From an uncultured Solirubrobacterales bacterium (GTDB lineage Bacteria > Actinomycetota > Thermoleophilia > Solirubrobacterales > 70-9), in assembly GCA_903939845.1 (NCBI GenBank), contig CAJAIJ010000020.1, positions 54,240-118,239 on the forward strand: DNA of 64,000 nucleotides, read 5' to 3'. Under the pieces are notes generated by a model. It searched no databases. It was not told the DNA's origin and worked only from the letters and a program-made list of their open reading frames with translations. Below, piece by piece: positions 24,092 through 33,259 of this stretch; within the stretch, counting starts at the first letter, position 1; the number at the start of each line of letters is the position of its first letter. The translations under genes and the position numbers were made by a program.

Positions 24092-24897
24092 TACTTGATG
24101 GTCTGGAGCGACGGGTTGGTGGCCAGCAGGGTCTGGGTGAAGATGTAGTTGAAGGCGAACACGCCTAGCAGCGAGATCACGACCGCTTCGTTCACGGCCT
24201 TGCCGACGCCGGCAGCGCCACCGGTGGCGGTCATGCCCTTGTAACAGCAGACGATCGCGATGATCGCCCCGAACAGGGTGCACTTCAAGACCGAAGCCCC
24301 GAGCTCGAGGGTCGAAGCGTTGGCAAACAGCGTGCCGAAGAAGCCTCCGAGCGGCTGGCGGTAGAGGAGCTCGGCGCCGATCCCGCCGGCGATACCGAAC
24401 AGCAGGGCGAAGATGTCGAACAGGCCGGTGATCAGCATCAGCGCGAGGAACCTGGGAACCACGAGGTTCTTGATCGGGTCGACGCCGAGCACCTGAAGGG
24501 CGTCCAGCTCTTCACGGATCTTGCGGGCGCCGAGGTCGGCGGTGATCGCGGTCCCGGCAACGCCGGCCACGACGACGGCCGTCACGAATGGCGCGAACTC
24601 ACGGATCGAGGCGAGCACGAAGAAACCGCCGAGTCGGTCGAGGGCGCCGAACAGGGAGAGGAAGTTCGCGGCCTGCAGCCCCGGCGCGCCGAAACCGAAG
24701 GCCACGGTCGAGATCAGGAGCGGAAACCAGCAGAGCTGGAGGGCGAACAGGAACTGGCCGATGAACTCGTTTCCGTAGGGATACGGAGCCCTGACCGCGG
24801 ACGCGATCGTCTGACCGGTGAGGATGATCATCTCACCGATCTCCGTGAAGAAATCACGGGCGGGGCTGAGAGCCCTTTCTGCTGCTGCCTTAACCAT
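24091..24897 (-). CDS. MlaE/YrbE-type permease (first)
   Basis: 268 residues, MlaE family. The motif VAGTAITADLGARKIREELDALQVLGVDP is intact around residue 145; it is followed by PRFLALMLITGLFDIFALLFG. It heads the six-gene lipid transport operon. A TAGACT hexamer at 24973-24968 on the same strand could be the operon -10, giving a leader of about 65 bases. The start is the ATG at 24897. By analogy with Mla and Mce systems it moves phospholipid or sterol-like lipid through the membrane; direction is unknown. Confidence 0.93.
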   Translation of the reverse strand: MVKAAAERALSPARDFFTEIGEMIILTGQTIASAVRAPYPYGNEFIGQFLFALQLCWFPLLISTVAFGFGAPGLQAANFLSLFGALDRLGGFFVLASIREFAPFVTAVVVAGVAGTAITADLGARKIREELDALQVLGVDPIKNLVVPRFLALMLITGLFDIFALLFGIAGGIGAELLYRQPLGGFFGTLFANASTLELGASVLKCTLFGAIIAIVCCYKGMTATGGAAGVGKAVNEAVVISLLGVFAFNYIFTQTLLATNPSLQTIK

Positions 24898-25013
24898 CTC
24901 CTCGACCGGCGAACCTTCCCTCGCAAACCCCGATGGCGGAGAGCTTCGGGAATGCCTCCGGGTCCGGAGTCTACGGGAAAGGGCGGCAGCCGAGAAGGCG
25001 TGGAGGGGCGTGG

Positions 25014-25019
25014 TATGTT
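25014..25019 (+). promoter_or_regulatory. Leaderless -10 of the lipoprotein gene at 25029
   Basis: TATGTT ends 9 bases before the TTG at 25029. A minus-strand TAGACT (24973-24968) for the Mla-RND operon lies 40 bases away, so this is a divergent control region. Confidence 0.45.
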
Positions 25020-25028
25020 GCGAACGCC

Positions 25029-25721
25029 TTGCTGGAGGGAAGGGGAAAAGCAGCCCGACTCGTCGCCCCCGTCCTTGCGGCAGCGGCGGCCGCGCTGATC
25101 GTTGCCGGATGCGGCGGTGGTCAGGAGCCGAATCAGTTCCGCGACGAGCAGAAGGGCGACTACGAGGTCGAGGTGACGAGGGCCACCTTCCCCGCCAGTC
25201 AGGTCGTCGCCAGGACCTACGAGATGAAGATCGACGTCGAGAACACCGGTGACGAACCGGTGCCTGCGATCAACATCGCGATCGCCCTTCCCGGCAGGGA
25301 CTCGACCCTGGCCTTCGCCTACCGCAGCCCCCAGCCCGGCCTGGCAGCCTCACAGCGCCCTGCCTGGGTGCTCGAGGAGGGATACCCCAAGCTGGCAGGG
25401 ACGGTCGGTAGGGGTGGTGCACAGACCTCGAGCAAGCGAACTTTCCAGTTCGGCACCCTGGCGCCGGGCCAGACGGCCCGCACGGTCTGGCGGGTGACGG
25501 CCATCCAGCCCGGGGACTTCGACCTCTCCTGGCGAATCGAGGCCGGCCTAGGCCTCGGTGTCAATGCGGTCGACCGCTCCGGCGAGACTCCGGCCGGGTT
25601 GTTCGAAGTGAGCATCAACAACAGACCCAGGCTCACCGAGATCGATGACCAGGGCCGTATCGTTCCCATTTCACCCGATGAACAGAGAAGACTCGAAATC
25701 GAGGAAGAATCCTCCGAGTGA
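25029..25721 (+). CDS. Lipoprotein of unknown function, divergent to the Mla-RND operon
   Basis: 230 residues from a TTG start. Signal and lipobox AGC end near residue 27. The mature domain starts with QFRDEQKGDYEVEVTRATFP and contains MKIDVENTGDEPVPAINIAI, an immunoglobulin-like pattern for assessing tethered beta-sandwich domains (compare FxLYD and CARDB folds). FGTLAPGQTARTVWRVT supports a beta-rich fold. The chosen TTG is 9 bases behind TATGTT and gives a proper signal peptide; the longer open frame upstream has no signal. Position opposite the lipid transport operon suggests an envelope role. I do not know the family. Confidence 0.65.
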   Translation: MLEGRGKAARLVAPVLAAAAAALIVAGCGGGQEPNQFRDEQKGDYEVEVTRATFPASQVVARTYEMKIDVENTGDEPVPAINIAIALPGRDSTLAFAYRSPQPGLAASQRPAWVLEEGYPKLAGTVGRGGAQTSSKRTFQFGTLAPGQTARTVWRVTAIQPGDFDLSWRIEAGLGLGVNAVDRSGETPAGLFEVSINNRPRLTEIDDQGRIVPISPDEQRRLEIEEESSE

Positions 25722-26928
25722 GGACCGGTCCGACCGCCGTTCGGGTCGGCTGAAACGCTCCGTCCCGAGCGGCCTGCTCTCTCTCTTCGCAGTCGTCCTG
25801 ATCTTCCCGGTCGTCGCCTGTGCCGACTCGCGGGAGGCTGCCGAACCGTCGAGGAGCACTTCGGCCACGAATGGAGACGTCAGGGCCGTTCGGATCGCGA
25901 ACTTCGAAGCACCGGTCGAGGCCGAGGTGGCACCGGGGTTCCCGAGGCTCCTCTTCGTGGTCGAGCGCGGCGGCCGGGTCATGGTCATGAATCGCGGCAG
26001 GAAGCTGAACCGGCCCTTCCTGGACATTGGCGGGAGGATCTCGTCCGGTGGCGAACAGGGCCTGCTCTCGATCGCCTTCCCTCCCGACTATCGGAAGACC
26101 GGTCGGTTCTACCTCTACTTCACGGATCGGGACGGAGACATCCGGATCGAGGAGTTCAGGCGATCCACCCCGACCACGGCCCGGACCGCAGGCAGGCGGG
26201 TGATCGAGATTCCTCACCCGAGCTACGACAACCACAACGGCGGGCAGATGCACTTCCTCGGCAACCTCCTCTACTTCGGGACCGGGGACGGTGGCGGTGG
26301 CGGGGACCCGGAAGGCAATGCCCAGAACGTCGAGTCGCTGCTCGGGAAGCTGATCCGGATCGATCCGCGCAGAGCCGGCGGCCGCCCCTACACGGTCCCG
26401 GTTTCGAACCCGTTCGTAGGAGGGCCGGGACGGGACGAGATCTACTCGACCGGACTACGCAACCCGTTCCGGTGGTCCTTCGACCTCAGGCAGGCGGGCA
26501 GCCCGAGGATCTTCCTGGCAGACGTGGGTGAAGCCGATTGGGAGGAGATCAACTACCTCACCGTGTCCGCGGCCCGAGGGGCGAATTTCGGCTGGAACGC
26601 CTTCGAGGGCCGCTCGCCCTTCGATGGCTTCTCCGGTAGCCGGCCGGATGGGACGGTCGTCCCGAAGGTCGTGATGCCCCACCCCGACAACTGCTCGGTG
26701 ATCGGGGGCATCGTGGTCGAGGATCCAGGTCTCGGGGCCCTGCGCGGGCGATACCTCTTCGCCGACTTCTGTCGTAGCGGGCTGCTCTCGACATCGGGCC
26801 GCCCGGCCGATGGAGCTCCGGTCAGGGGCACGGGGATAAACATCGGGCAGGTCTCCTCGATCGGGGAAGGGTCCGGGAACCGGGTGTTGGTCACTTCGCT
26901 TTCCGGAGGCCTCTACCGCCTCCGTTGA
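25678..26928 (+). CDS. Glucose/sorbosone dehydrogenase-like lipoprotein (aldose sugar dehydrogenase type)
   Basis: 416 residues. A hydrophobic signal ends in lipobox VVAC near residue 44. The six-bladed propeller carries the family signature HPSYDNHNGGQMHFLGN, then YFGTGDGGGGGDPEGNAQN and LLGKLIRIDPR, as in PQQ-dependent soluble aldose dehydrogenases (Asd/YliI). GLRNPFRWSFD and GEADWEEINYL are further blade motifs. The ATG at 25678 lies inside the end of the upstream lipoprotein gene (44-base overlap), so co-translation is likely. PQQ use is a family expectation; no PQQ synthesis genes are in the window. Confidence 0.83.
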   Translation: MNREDSKSRKNPPSEDRSDRRSGRLKRSVPSGLLSLFAVVLIFPVVACADSREAAEPSRSTSATNGDVRAVRIANFEAPVEAEVAPGFPRLLFVVERGGRVMVMNRGRKLNRPFLDIGGRISSGGEQGLLSIAFPPDYRKTGRFYLYFTDRDGDIRIEEFRRSTPTTARTAGRRVIEIPHPSYDNHNGGQMHFLGNLLYFGTGDGGGGGDPEGNAQNVESLLGKLIRIDPRRAGGRPYTVPVSNPFVGGPGRDEIYSTGLRNPFRWSFDLRQAGSPRIFLADVGEADWEEINYLTVSAARGANFGWNAFEGRSPFDGFSGSRPDGTVVPKVVMPHPDNCSVIGGIVVEDPGLGALRGRYLFADFCRSGLLSTSGRPADGAPVRGTGINIGQVSSIGEGSGNRVLVTSLSGGLYRLR

Positions 26929-27006
26929 TGGAACCCCCCGCTCCGACGACGACACCCTGATGTATAACCCGCAGGACCCCGAACCCGGTCGAAAGCGAGG
27001 CAGTCG

Positions 27007-28578
27007 ATGAACCCGAAGACCGAGACGGCACCCGACCAGGGAAGCCAGAAGGACGCACGAGACGGAGACGAAGACGCCCGGACCGCAGGGATTCCTGTGT
27101 TCAACCCGGCGACCGGCGATGTGGTCGAGACGGTCCCGACCGACGGTCCGACCGACGTAGCCGCGACGGTGGCCAGGGTTCGGTCCAACCAGGCCGAGTG
27201 GGAGGCGCTCGGGATCAAGGGGCGCCATACGAAGCTGGACCTCCTCCGCGACTGGGTTCTCGACAACTCGGAGCGCATTACCGACAGCATGCAGCTCGAG
27301 ACCGGCAAGGTCAGAGCCGAGGCGGCCAACGAAGGCTTCTACGTAGCCGACCAGATCAACTTCTACGGCAGGAAGGCCGGCAGGTGGATCGGAGAGGAGC
27401 GCGTCCGACCCCACTCCCTGATCACTGCCAGCAGGAAGCTGAGGATCCAGTACCGGCCCTACCCGGTGGTCGGCCTGATCAGCCCCTGGAACTTCCCGCT
27501 GGTCCTGTCCCTCGGTGATGCGATCCCGGCCCTGATGGCCGGTGCCGTCGTGGTCATGAAGCCCTCCGAGTTCACACCCCTGACCCTCGGGATGATCGTC
27601 GACGCCTGGCACGACGAGATCGGTGGACCGGACGTCATGGCCTGCGTGAACGGCGCGGCCGAGACTGCGACCGCCCTGATCGACGAGTCGGACTTCATCG
27701 GGTTCACGGGTTCCGACCGAACCGGGAAGCTGGTGATGGCGAGGGCGGCCGAGACCCTGACACCCGTGAGCCTGGAGCTGGGCGGCAAGGATCCGATGAT
27801 CGTGCTGGACGGGGCCGACCTCGATCGTGCCGCCGAGGCTGCCGCCTGGGGCGGGATGATGAACTCGGGCCAGATCTGCATGTCGGTCGAGCGGGTCTAT
27901 GTCGAGGCCCCGGTCTACGACGAGTTCATCGGGAAGCTGACCGAGAAGGTCGAGGGACTTCGCCAGGGCGCCGACGGGACCGAGTTCGGATCCGAAGTCG
28001 GGGCGATGACCTCCCCGGCCCAGATCGGGATCGTCGAGGACCAGGTCGAGGATGCGATCGCCTCCGGCGCGAAGGCCCTGACCGGGGGCTCGAGGCTCGA
28101 AGGCGACGGCGATTACTTCCGGCCCACCGTCCTGGTCGATGTCGACCACTCGATGCGGGTGATGAAGGACGAGACCTTCGGTCCGGTGGTGGGAGTCATG
28201 AAGGTCGGGGATACCGAGGAGGCCATCCGGCTGGCCAATGAGACCCGGTACGGACTCTCCGCCACGGTCTTCGGTCGAACCGGCCAGGCCGAAAAGGTTG
28301 CCCGTCGGATCGAGTGCGGTGGCGTGAACGTCAACGACGTCCTCTTCAACGCCCTGACGCCCGGGGTCCCCATGGGTGGATGGAAGGAGTCCGGGATCGG
28401 GTGGCGCAACGGCCTGCACGGAATCCGGAAGTACTGCCGCTCCGAGGCGATCGTCACGGCGAGGTTCCCGTGGCTGCCAGAGCCCTTCTGGTTCCCCTAC
28501 ACGCCGGAGCGCCGAGGCCTGATCAACAGGCTGACGAGGTTCGTCACGGGCCGCGGCAGGCGGCGGATCAAGGGCTGA
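27007..28578 (+). CDS. NAD(P)-dependent aldehyde dehydrogenase
   Basis: 523 residues. Catalytic Cys291 lies in NSGQICMSVERV and the general base Glu257 in LELGGKDP; the cofactor-fold motif GFTGSDRTGK and the N-terminal PWNFPLVL are intact. The ends are longer than average: a polar N-terminal 25 residues and a C-terminal tail (EPFWFPYTPERRGLINRLTR, then a basic end) that may bind the membrane surface. Similar enzymes act on succinate semialdehyde or long-chain aldehydes; the substrate is not clear here. GAGG lies 8 bases before the ATG. Its last 11 bases overlap the end of the convergent DUF2149 gene. Confidence 0.9.
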   Translation: MNPKTETAPDQGSQKDARDGDEDARTAGIPVFNPATGDVVETVPTDGPTDVAATVARVRSNQAEWEALGIKGRHTKLDLLRDWVLDNSERITDSMQLETGKVRAEAANEGFYVADQINFYGRKAGRWIGEERVRPHSLITASRKLRIQYRPYPVVGLISPWNFPLVLSLGDAIPALMAGAVVVMKPSEFTPLTLGMIVDAWHDEIGGPDVMACVNGAAETATALIDESDFIGFTGSDRTGKLVMARAAETLTPVSLELGGKDPMIVLDGADLDRAAEAAAWGGMMNSGQICMSVERVYVEAPVYDEFIGKLTEKVEGLRQGADGTEFGSEVGAMTSPAQIGIVEDQVEDAIASGAKALTGGSRLEGDGDYFRPTVLVDVDHSMRVMKDETFGPVVGVMKVGDTEEAIRLANETRYGLSATVFGRTGQAEKVARRIECGGVNVNDVLFNALTPGVPMGGWKESGIGWRNGLHGIRKYCRSEAIVTARFPWLPEPFWFPYTPERRGLINRLTRFVTGRGRRRIKG

Positions 28579-28963
28579 CCGGAGGCGCGGATTCCGCGCC
28601 GGTCGTCCCCGTTGCACCACCGGGCCGGACGATGACGGTCCTGCCGTCCTCGAGCCGGTAGAGAGTTCCGACCGGCTCGCCCCTCCCTACTACCTTCTGG
28701 CCGGGCTCGATCTCGATCGTCTCGACGGTTTCGCCCGGGGCGGCCAGGACCGAATCGCGCGAAACCTGACGCTTCTGCTCCAGCGATTGCTCGGGATCGG
28801 TGAGGACCGATGTCAGGTCCAGCGAGGAAAGGGCCGCGACCAGGAATGCCACCGAGAGCACGATCCCGATGTCGAACAGGTTGACCAGCCCGTCCAGCGG
28901 ATCGCCGGCCCGATCCTCCCGGGTCCGGGCCCTGGCCGTCACCTTCGAATTCAGCGGACTCAT
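28568..28963 (-). CDS. DUF2149 family membrane protein
   Basis: 131 residues. One helix (NLFDIGIVLSVAFLVAAL) follows a basic N-terminus; the external part ends with GTLYRLEDGRTVIVRPGG. This is the DUF2149 pattern, which pairs with a MotA/TolQ/ExbB-like channel and resembles ExbD/TolR in layout. It overlaps the ExbB-like gene by 4 bases (ATGA), so the two form a channel complex. What work the proton flow drives is unknown: no TonB or outer-membrane receptor is near. Confidence 0.82.
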   Translation of the reverse strand: MSPLNSKVTARARTREDRAGDPLDGLVNLFDIGIVLSVAFLVAALSSLDLTSVLTDPEQSLEQKRQVSRDSVLAAPGETVETIEIEPGQKVVGRGEPVGTLYRLEDGRTVIVRPGGATGTTGAESAPPVSP

Positions 28964-29670
28964 GGGTTCCCCAGCGAAACGGTCGTCGAGCCTGCATGTT
29001 CGGTCGTTCCGGGGTGGATCGGTCCGGGCAGGGCATCGGAGGTGAGGGTGGCCGCCGCATACTCGACGTCCGAGAAGTCCTGAGCGTAGATCCGGTCGCG
29101 CACGAGCGAGACGGCGAAGGCGACCGCACCGGTCAGGAGGCCGACCACGGTGACACCGAACGCGACCCTGAGGTTGTTGGTCAGCTCGGCCACGTTGCCC
29201 TCGGCCAGCCCGGCCAGGGCGGGCGAAAGCGGGATCAGGGTGCCCATCAGGCCGAGTGCCGGTCCCATCCTGACCAGGATCCTCGTGCGTTCGAGCCGCT
29301 TCATCGACCGGTAGTCGTAGTCGGCGAGGCTCTTTGCGATCCGGTTGACCCCGTCCGGCAGGTTCCGCATGGTCACTATCGACTCCATGGCGTCCTGCAT
29401 CGAACGATTCCAGCAGACCGTGGAAAGCGCCGAGATCGCACCGATCTGGTCACCGGCCACGATCCGGGCCGCCGCGAGGTCGACCGCTTCCTCGAGGCCG
29501 GCCAGAGACCTCCACCGACGTTTCCAGATCTCGGCCAGGAGGATGCCTGTCTCGACGATCGCCCAGGCCAGACCGACCAGGGCCAGCACGAGTACCGGCC
29601 ACAGGAGGGCGTCGGAGATGGAGAAGAGGAATTCCTCGATTGCCAAAGCAATTCGCGATTCTAGACCCAC
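28960..29670 (-). CDS. MotA/TolQ/ExbB-type proton channel protein
   Basis: 236 residues. Three helices: LLWPVLVLALVGLAWAIVE near the N-terminus and two after residue 130, where VRMGPALGLMGTLIPL is the ExbB/TolQ signature and NNLRVAFGVTVVGLLTGAVAF the last helix. The frame opens with GTG at 29670. A TTG at 29646 is an alternative start, because a TAGAAT box (29663-29658) sits 11 bases before it and lies inside the coding frame if the GTG is used. It is divergent from metH and coupled to the DUF2149 gene. Confidence 0.85.
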   Translation of the reverse strand: MGLESRIALAIEEFLFSISDALLWPVLVLALVGLAWAIVETGILLAEIWKRRWRSLAGLEEAVDLAAARIVAGDQIGAISALSTVCWNRSMQDAMESIVTMRNLPDGVNRIAKSLADYDYRSMKRLERTRILVRMGPALGLMGTLIPLSPALAGLAEGNVAELTNNLRVAFGVTVVGLLTGAVAFAVSLVRDRIYAQDFSDVEYAAATLTSDALPGPIHPGTTEHAGSTTVSLGNP

Positions 29671-29679
29671 CCGTAGAAT
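29658..29679. promoter_or_regulatory. Face-to-face TAGAAT boxes between exbB-like gene and metH
   Basis: TAGAAT on the plus strand (29674-29679) is 6 bases before the GTG of metH. The same hexamer on the minus strand (29663-29658) is 11 bases before a TTG of the ExbB-like gene. Only 10 bases separate the boxes, so each covers the upstream face of the other. Confidence 0.55.
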
Positions 29680-29685
29680 GGGTCA

Positions 29686-32600
29686 GTGCCAGAACGAGAC
29701 TTCATAGCAGCGGTCAGGGAGGAAATCGTCGTGTTCGACGGCGGAATGGGGGCAACCCTCGAGCAGTTCGACCTGACCAGCGAGGACTACGGAGGCCTTG
29801 CCGGCAAGTGTCACGAGGCCCTGGTCCTCAACAGGCCCGACGTGATCGAGGGGGTCCACCTCTCGATGGTCGAGGCTGGGGCGAAGGTGGTCGAGACCGA
29901 CACCTTCCAGGCCTCGAGGATCAAGCTCGAAGAGTGGGGTCTCGGTAACGAGACCCGGGAGATCAACGTCAAGGCGGCCGAGATCGCCCGCAAGGCGGTC
30001 GGCGAAGATCTCTTCGTCGCCGGCTCGATCGGGCCGACCGGATTCCTGCCCGCCTCGGATGACCCGACCCTCGGTTCGATCAGCTTCTCCGAGCTGGTGG
30101 ACGTTTTCGCAGAGCAGGCGGAGGGCCTGCTCACCGGCGGAGTCGACCTGCTGATCATCGAGACCGCTCAGGACATCCTCGAGGTCAAGGCCTCGATATT
30201 CGGTGCCAGAAGGGCGTTCGCCGAAACCGGGAGGACGGTTCCGATCCAGGCCTCGGTCTCGCTTCTGCCCAACGGGGGAAAGATGCTCCTCGGAACGGAC
30301 ATCTCGGCCGTCCTGACCACCCTCGAGGCGCTCCGGGTCGACGTGATCGGCCTCAACTGCTCGACCGGGCCGGAGGACATGCGGGATGCGATCCGCTACC
30401 TGGGTGAACATGCGACCGTCCCCGTCCACTGCATCCCGAACGCCGGCATCCCGGAACAGGGTCCGGACGGCGAGACGGTATTCCCGGAGGAGCCGGGCCC
30501 ACTCGCCGAGTCGCTCGGGGAGTTCGTCGAGAAGTACGGGGTCGGCATCGTCGGGGGCTGCTGCGGAACCACGCCCGAGCACATCAGGGCGCTGGCCGAG
30601 CGGGTGTCCGGCCTCGTGCCTGCACCCAGGCCCGGTCCCGGCGAGGCCCAGGTCTCCTCGATGATGACTTCGACCGACCTGGTCCAGCAACCGACACCGA
30701 CCCTGGTCGGCGAGAGGGTCAACTCCCAGGGGTCACGTAAGGCCAAGGAGCTCCTGCTCGCCGACGACTACGACTCGCTGGTCACGATCGCCGAGGATCA
30801 GGTCTCGGGCGGCGCGCATGTACTCGATGTCTGTGTCGCCCTGGTCGAGCGAGCCGATGAGGCCGAACAGATGGGCGAGGTCGTCAAGCGCATCTCGTTG
30901 ACTCAGCCGGCACCGATCCAGATCGACTCGACCGAGCCCGAGGTAATCCGGGCGGCCCTGGAGCAGATCCCGGGCAGGGCGATCGTCAATTCGGTCAACC
31001 TCGAGGCCGGCCGCGACCGGATGGACGAGGTAGTCCCGCTGGCCCGCGAACACGGTGCCGCGGTGATCGCACTGACCATCGACGAAGTGGGGATGGCGAA
31101 GACGGCTGAACGCAAGGTCGAGATCGCGCGGCGGATCAAGGAGATCGCCTGCGACGAGCACGGACTCGACCCCGAGGCCCTGATCTTCGATGCCCTGACC
31201 TTCACCCTGACCACCGGCGATGAGGAGTGGCGGCCGTCGGCCGTCGAGACGATCGAGGGCATCCGGCGCATCAAGGCAGAGATCCCCGGGGTGAAGACGT
31301 CGCTGGGGGTCTCGAACGTCTCCTTCGGAGTCTCGCCGGGGGCACGCGCCGTGCTCAACTCGGTCTTCCTCCACCACTGCGTAGAGGCCGGTCTCGACCT
31401 GGCGATGGTGAACCCGAACCACATCACTCCCTACGGCGAGATCCCGGACTCCGAGCGGGAGCTGACCGACGACCTGATCTTCGACCGCTCGCCCGAAGCG
31501 CTCGAGAAGTTCATCGGGCACTTCGAGGCAAAGGGTGACGAAGTCGAAGAGGCAGACGAAGACCCGACCGAGGGAATGTCCCCGGAGGAGGCGCTGCACT
31601 GGCACATCCTCAGACGGAAGAAGGACGGTGTCGAGGACTGGATCGACCGCTCGGTCGAGAAGATCGGTGCCGTGCCGACCCTGAACGAGGTGCTGCTGCC
31701 GGCGATGAAAGAGGTCGGCGACCTGTTCGGAGCCGGTGAGCTGATCCTGCCGTTCGTCCTGCAGTCGGCCGAGGTGATGAAACGGGCAGTCGCCCGCCTC
31801 GAGAACTATCTGGACAGGATCGAGGGCCATACCAAGGGGAAGGTCGTGATCGCGACGGTCTTCGGAGACGTTCACGACATCGGCAAGTCGCTCGTCAACA
31901 CGATCCTGACCAACAACGGCTACACGGTCATCGACCTCGGCAAGCAGGTCCCGGTCGAACAGATCCTCGACGCCGCCAGGGAGCACGATGCCGATGCGAT
32001 CGGGCTTTCGGCGCTGCTGGTCTCGACCTCGAAGCAGATGCCGATCTGCATCCGGGAGCTGCACGAACGGGAAATGGACTACCCGGTCCTGATCGGTGGT
32101 GCCGCGATCAACCGGGACTTCGGACGGAGGGCTCTCTATCCCCTCGGCTCGGAGTCGGACGAGATCTACGAACCCGGTGTCTTCTACTGCAAGGACGCCT
32201 TCCAGGGCCTCGACACGATGGACGCTCTGATGGATCCCGTCGCCCGGGAGGAACTCCAGGTGAAGAACCGCGAGGCGGCCGCCGAACTGAGGGCCCGCCC
32301 GGTCGAGAGGCGGGACCTGCCCGCAACCTCGGACTCGTCGGTCCGGTCGACGGCACGAACCGATACCCCGATACCGGAGCCGCCCTTCTGGGGGGTCCGC
32401 GAGATCCCGATCGACCTGACCGAGGTCTACCCGCATCTCGATCTGCACGTGCTGTTCAAGCTCCACTGGGGCGGCCGAGGGGTCAAGGGTGAGGATTGGG
32501 AGAAGCTGCTCGACGAAGAGTTCCGCCCGCGCCTCGAACGGATGTGGGCCGAGCAGGACTACCTGAACCCGCGGGCGAGACTGGGCTACTTCCCGTGCGC

Positions 32601-33243
32601 CGCCGACGGCAATGAGCTGGTCGTGTTCGATCCCGAGGACCCCGAGCGCGAACTCGAACGACTCTCGTTCCCCAGACAGCCGGCCCACGACAGGATCTGC
32701 ATCACCGACTTCTTCCGGCCCCTGGAAGACACCGATTCCGGCACCCGCGACGTCGTCGCGTTGCAGGGAGTGACGGTGGGACCGGAAGTGACCGATCTGA
32801 TGGACCGGCTGGAGTCGGAGGGCGAGTTCGCCGAACAGCTCTACACCCATGGTCTCGGCGTCCAGACAGCCGAGGGACTGGCCGAGTGGCTCCACTCGAA
32901 GGTCAGGTCCGACCTCGGTGTCGAGTCCGCCCAGGGCCGTCGCTACTCCTGGGGCTACCCGGCCTGCCCCGACCAGTCAGAGCACGAGAAGGTCTGGCGC
33001 CTGCTCGACCTCGGCGAGATCGGCATGTATCTGTCCGACGGCTTCGCGGTAATGCCCGAGCAGTCGACGGTGGCGATCATCGCCCACCACCCTCAGGCCG
33101 TCTACTTCGGCATGAAGTCGGGCTTCATCCCGGATGGCGAGGCACCCGACGAAGTCATCGCCGGCTCGGATCGCAGCGGGATCCCCGACGACGAAGTCGA
33201 GACCGAACAGGTCGGTCCACCGGAACTGGCGACCGAGGCCTGA
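29686..33243 (+). CDS. metH: Cobalamin-dependent methionine synthase
   Basis: 1185 residues; transfers the methyl group of methyl-tetrahydrofolate to homocysteine through bound cobalamin. Domains in order: homocysteine domain (about 1-300) with zinc ligands Cys225 (GLNCSTG) and Cys292-Cys293 (GGCCGTT); pterin domain (about 335-590); cap and cobalamin domain (about 620-850) with DVHDIG, His730 as the lower ligand; reactivation domain (about 890-1170) with the RYSWGYPACPD AdoMet motif. All four domains are complete. The GTG start lies 6 bases behind TAGAAT, so the mRNA is leaderless and there is no room for a cobalamin riboswitch. Confidence 0.96.
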   Translation: MPERDFIAAVREEIVVFDGGMGATLEQFDLTSEDYGGLAGKCHEALVLNRPDVIEGVHLSMVEAGAKVVETDTFQASRIKLEEWGLGNETREINVKAAEIARKAVGEDLFVAGSIGPTGFLPASDDPTLGSISFSELVDVFAEQAEGLLTGGVDLLIIETAQDILEVKASIFGARRAFAETGRTVPIQASVSLLPNGGKMLLGTDISAVLTTLEALRVDVIGLNCSTGPEDMRDAIRYLGEHATVPVHCIPNAGIPEQGPDGETVFPEEPGPLAESLGEFVEKYGVGIVGGCCGTTPEHIRALAERVSGLVPAPRPGPGEAQVSSMMTSTDLVQQPTPTLVGERVNSQGSRKAKELLLADDYDSLVTIAEDQVSGGAHVLDVCVALVERADEAEQMGEVVKRISLTQPAPIQIDSTEPEVIRAALEQIPGRAIVNSVNLEAGRDRMDEVVPLAREHGAAVIALTIDEVGMAKTAERKVEIARRIKEIACDEHGLDPEALIFDALTFTLTTGDEEWRPSAVETIEGIRRIKAEIPGVKTSLGVSNVSFGVSPGARAVLNSVFLHHCVEAGLDLAMVNPNHITPYGEIPDSERELTDDLIFDRSPEALEKFIGHFEAKGDEVEEADEDPTEGMSPEEALHWHILRRKKDGVEDWIDRSVEKIGAVPTLNEVLLPAMKEVGDLFGAGELILPFVLQSAEVMKRAVARLENYLDRIEGHTKGKVVIATVFGDVHDIGKSLVNTILTNNGYTVIDLGKQVPVEQILDAAREHDADAIGLSALLVSTSKQMPICIRELHEREMDYPVLIGGAAINRDFGRRALYPLGSESDEIYEPGVFYCKDAFQGLDTMDALMDPVAREELQVKNREAAAELRARPVERRDLPATSDSSVRSTARTDTPIPEPPFWGVREIPIDLTEVYPHLDLHVLFKLHWGGRGVKGEDWEKLLDEEFRPRLERMWAEQDYLNPRARLGYFPCAADGNELVVFDPEDPERELERLSFPRQPAHDRICITDFFRPLEDTDSGTRDVVALQGVTVGPEVTDLMDRLESEGEFAEQLYTHGLGVQTAEGLAEWLHSKVRSDLGVESAQGRRYSWGYPACPDQSEHEKVWRLLDLGEIGMYLSDGFAVMPEQSTVAIIAHHPQAVYFGMKSGFIPDGEAPDEVIAGSDRSGIPDDEVETEQVGPPELATEA

Positions 33244-33259
33244 CCGAATACCCGGCGCC

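Noticed and set aside
26455..28620. 721-codon minus-strand frame over the aldehyde dehydrogenase
   Set aside because: Antisense to two genes with intact catalytic motifs; low-complexity product.
29641..29686. Cobalamin riboswitch upstream of metH
   Set aside because: Only a 15-base gap separates the divergent frames, and the -10 box leaves no leader.
30733..32895. 720-codon minus-strand frame inside metH
   Set aside because: Shadow of metH; no domain and no start signal.
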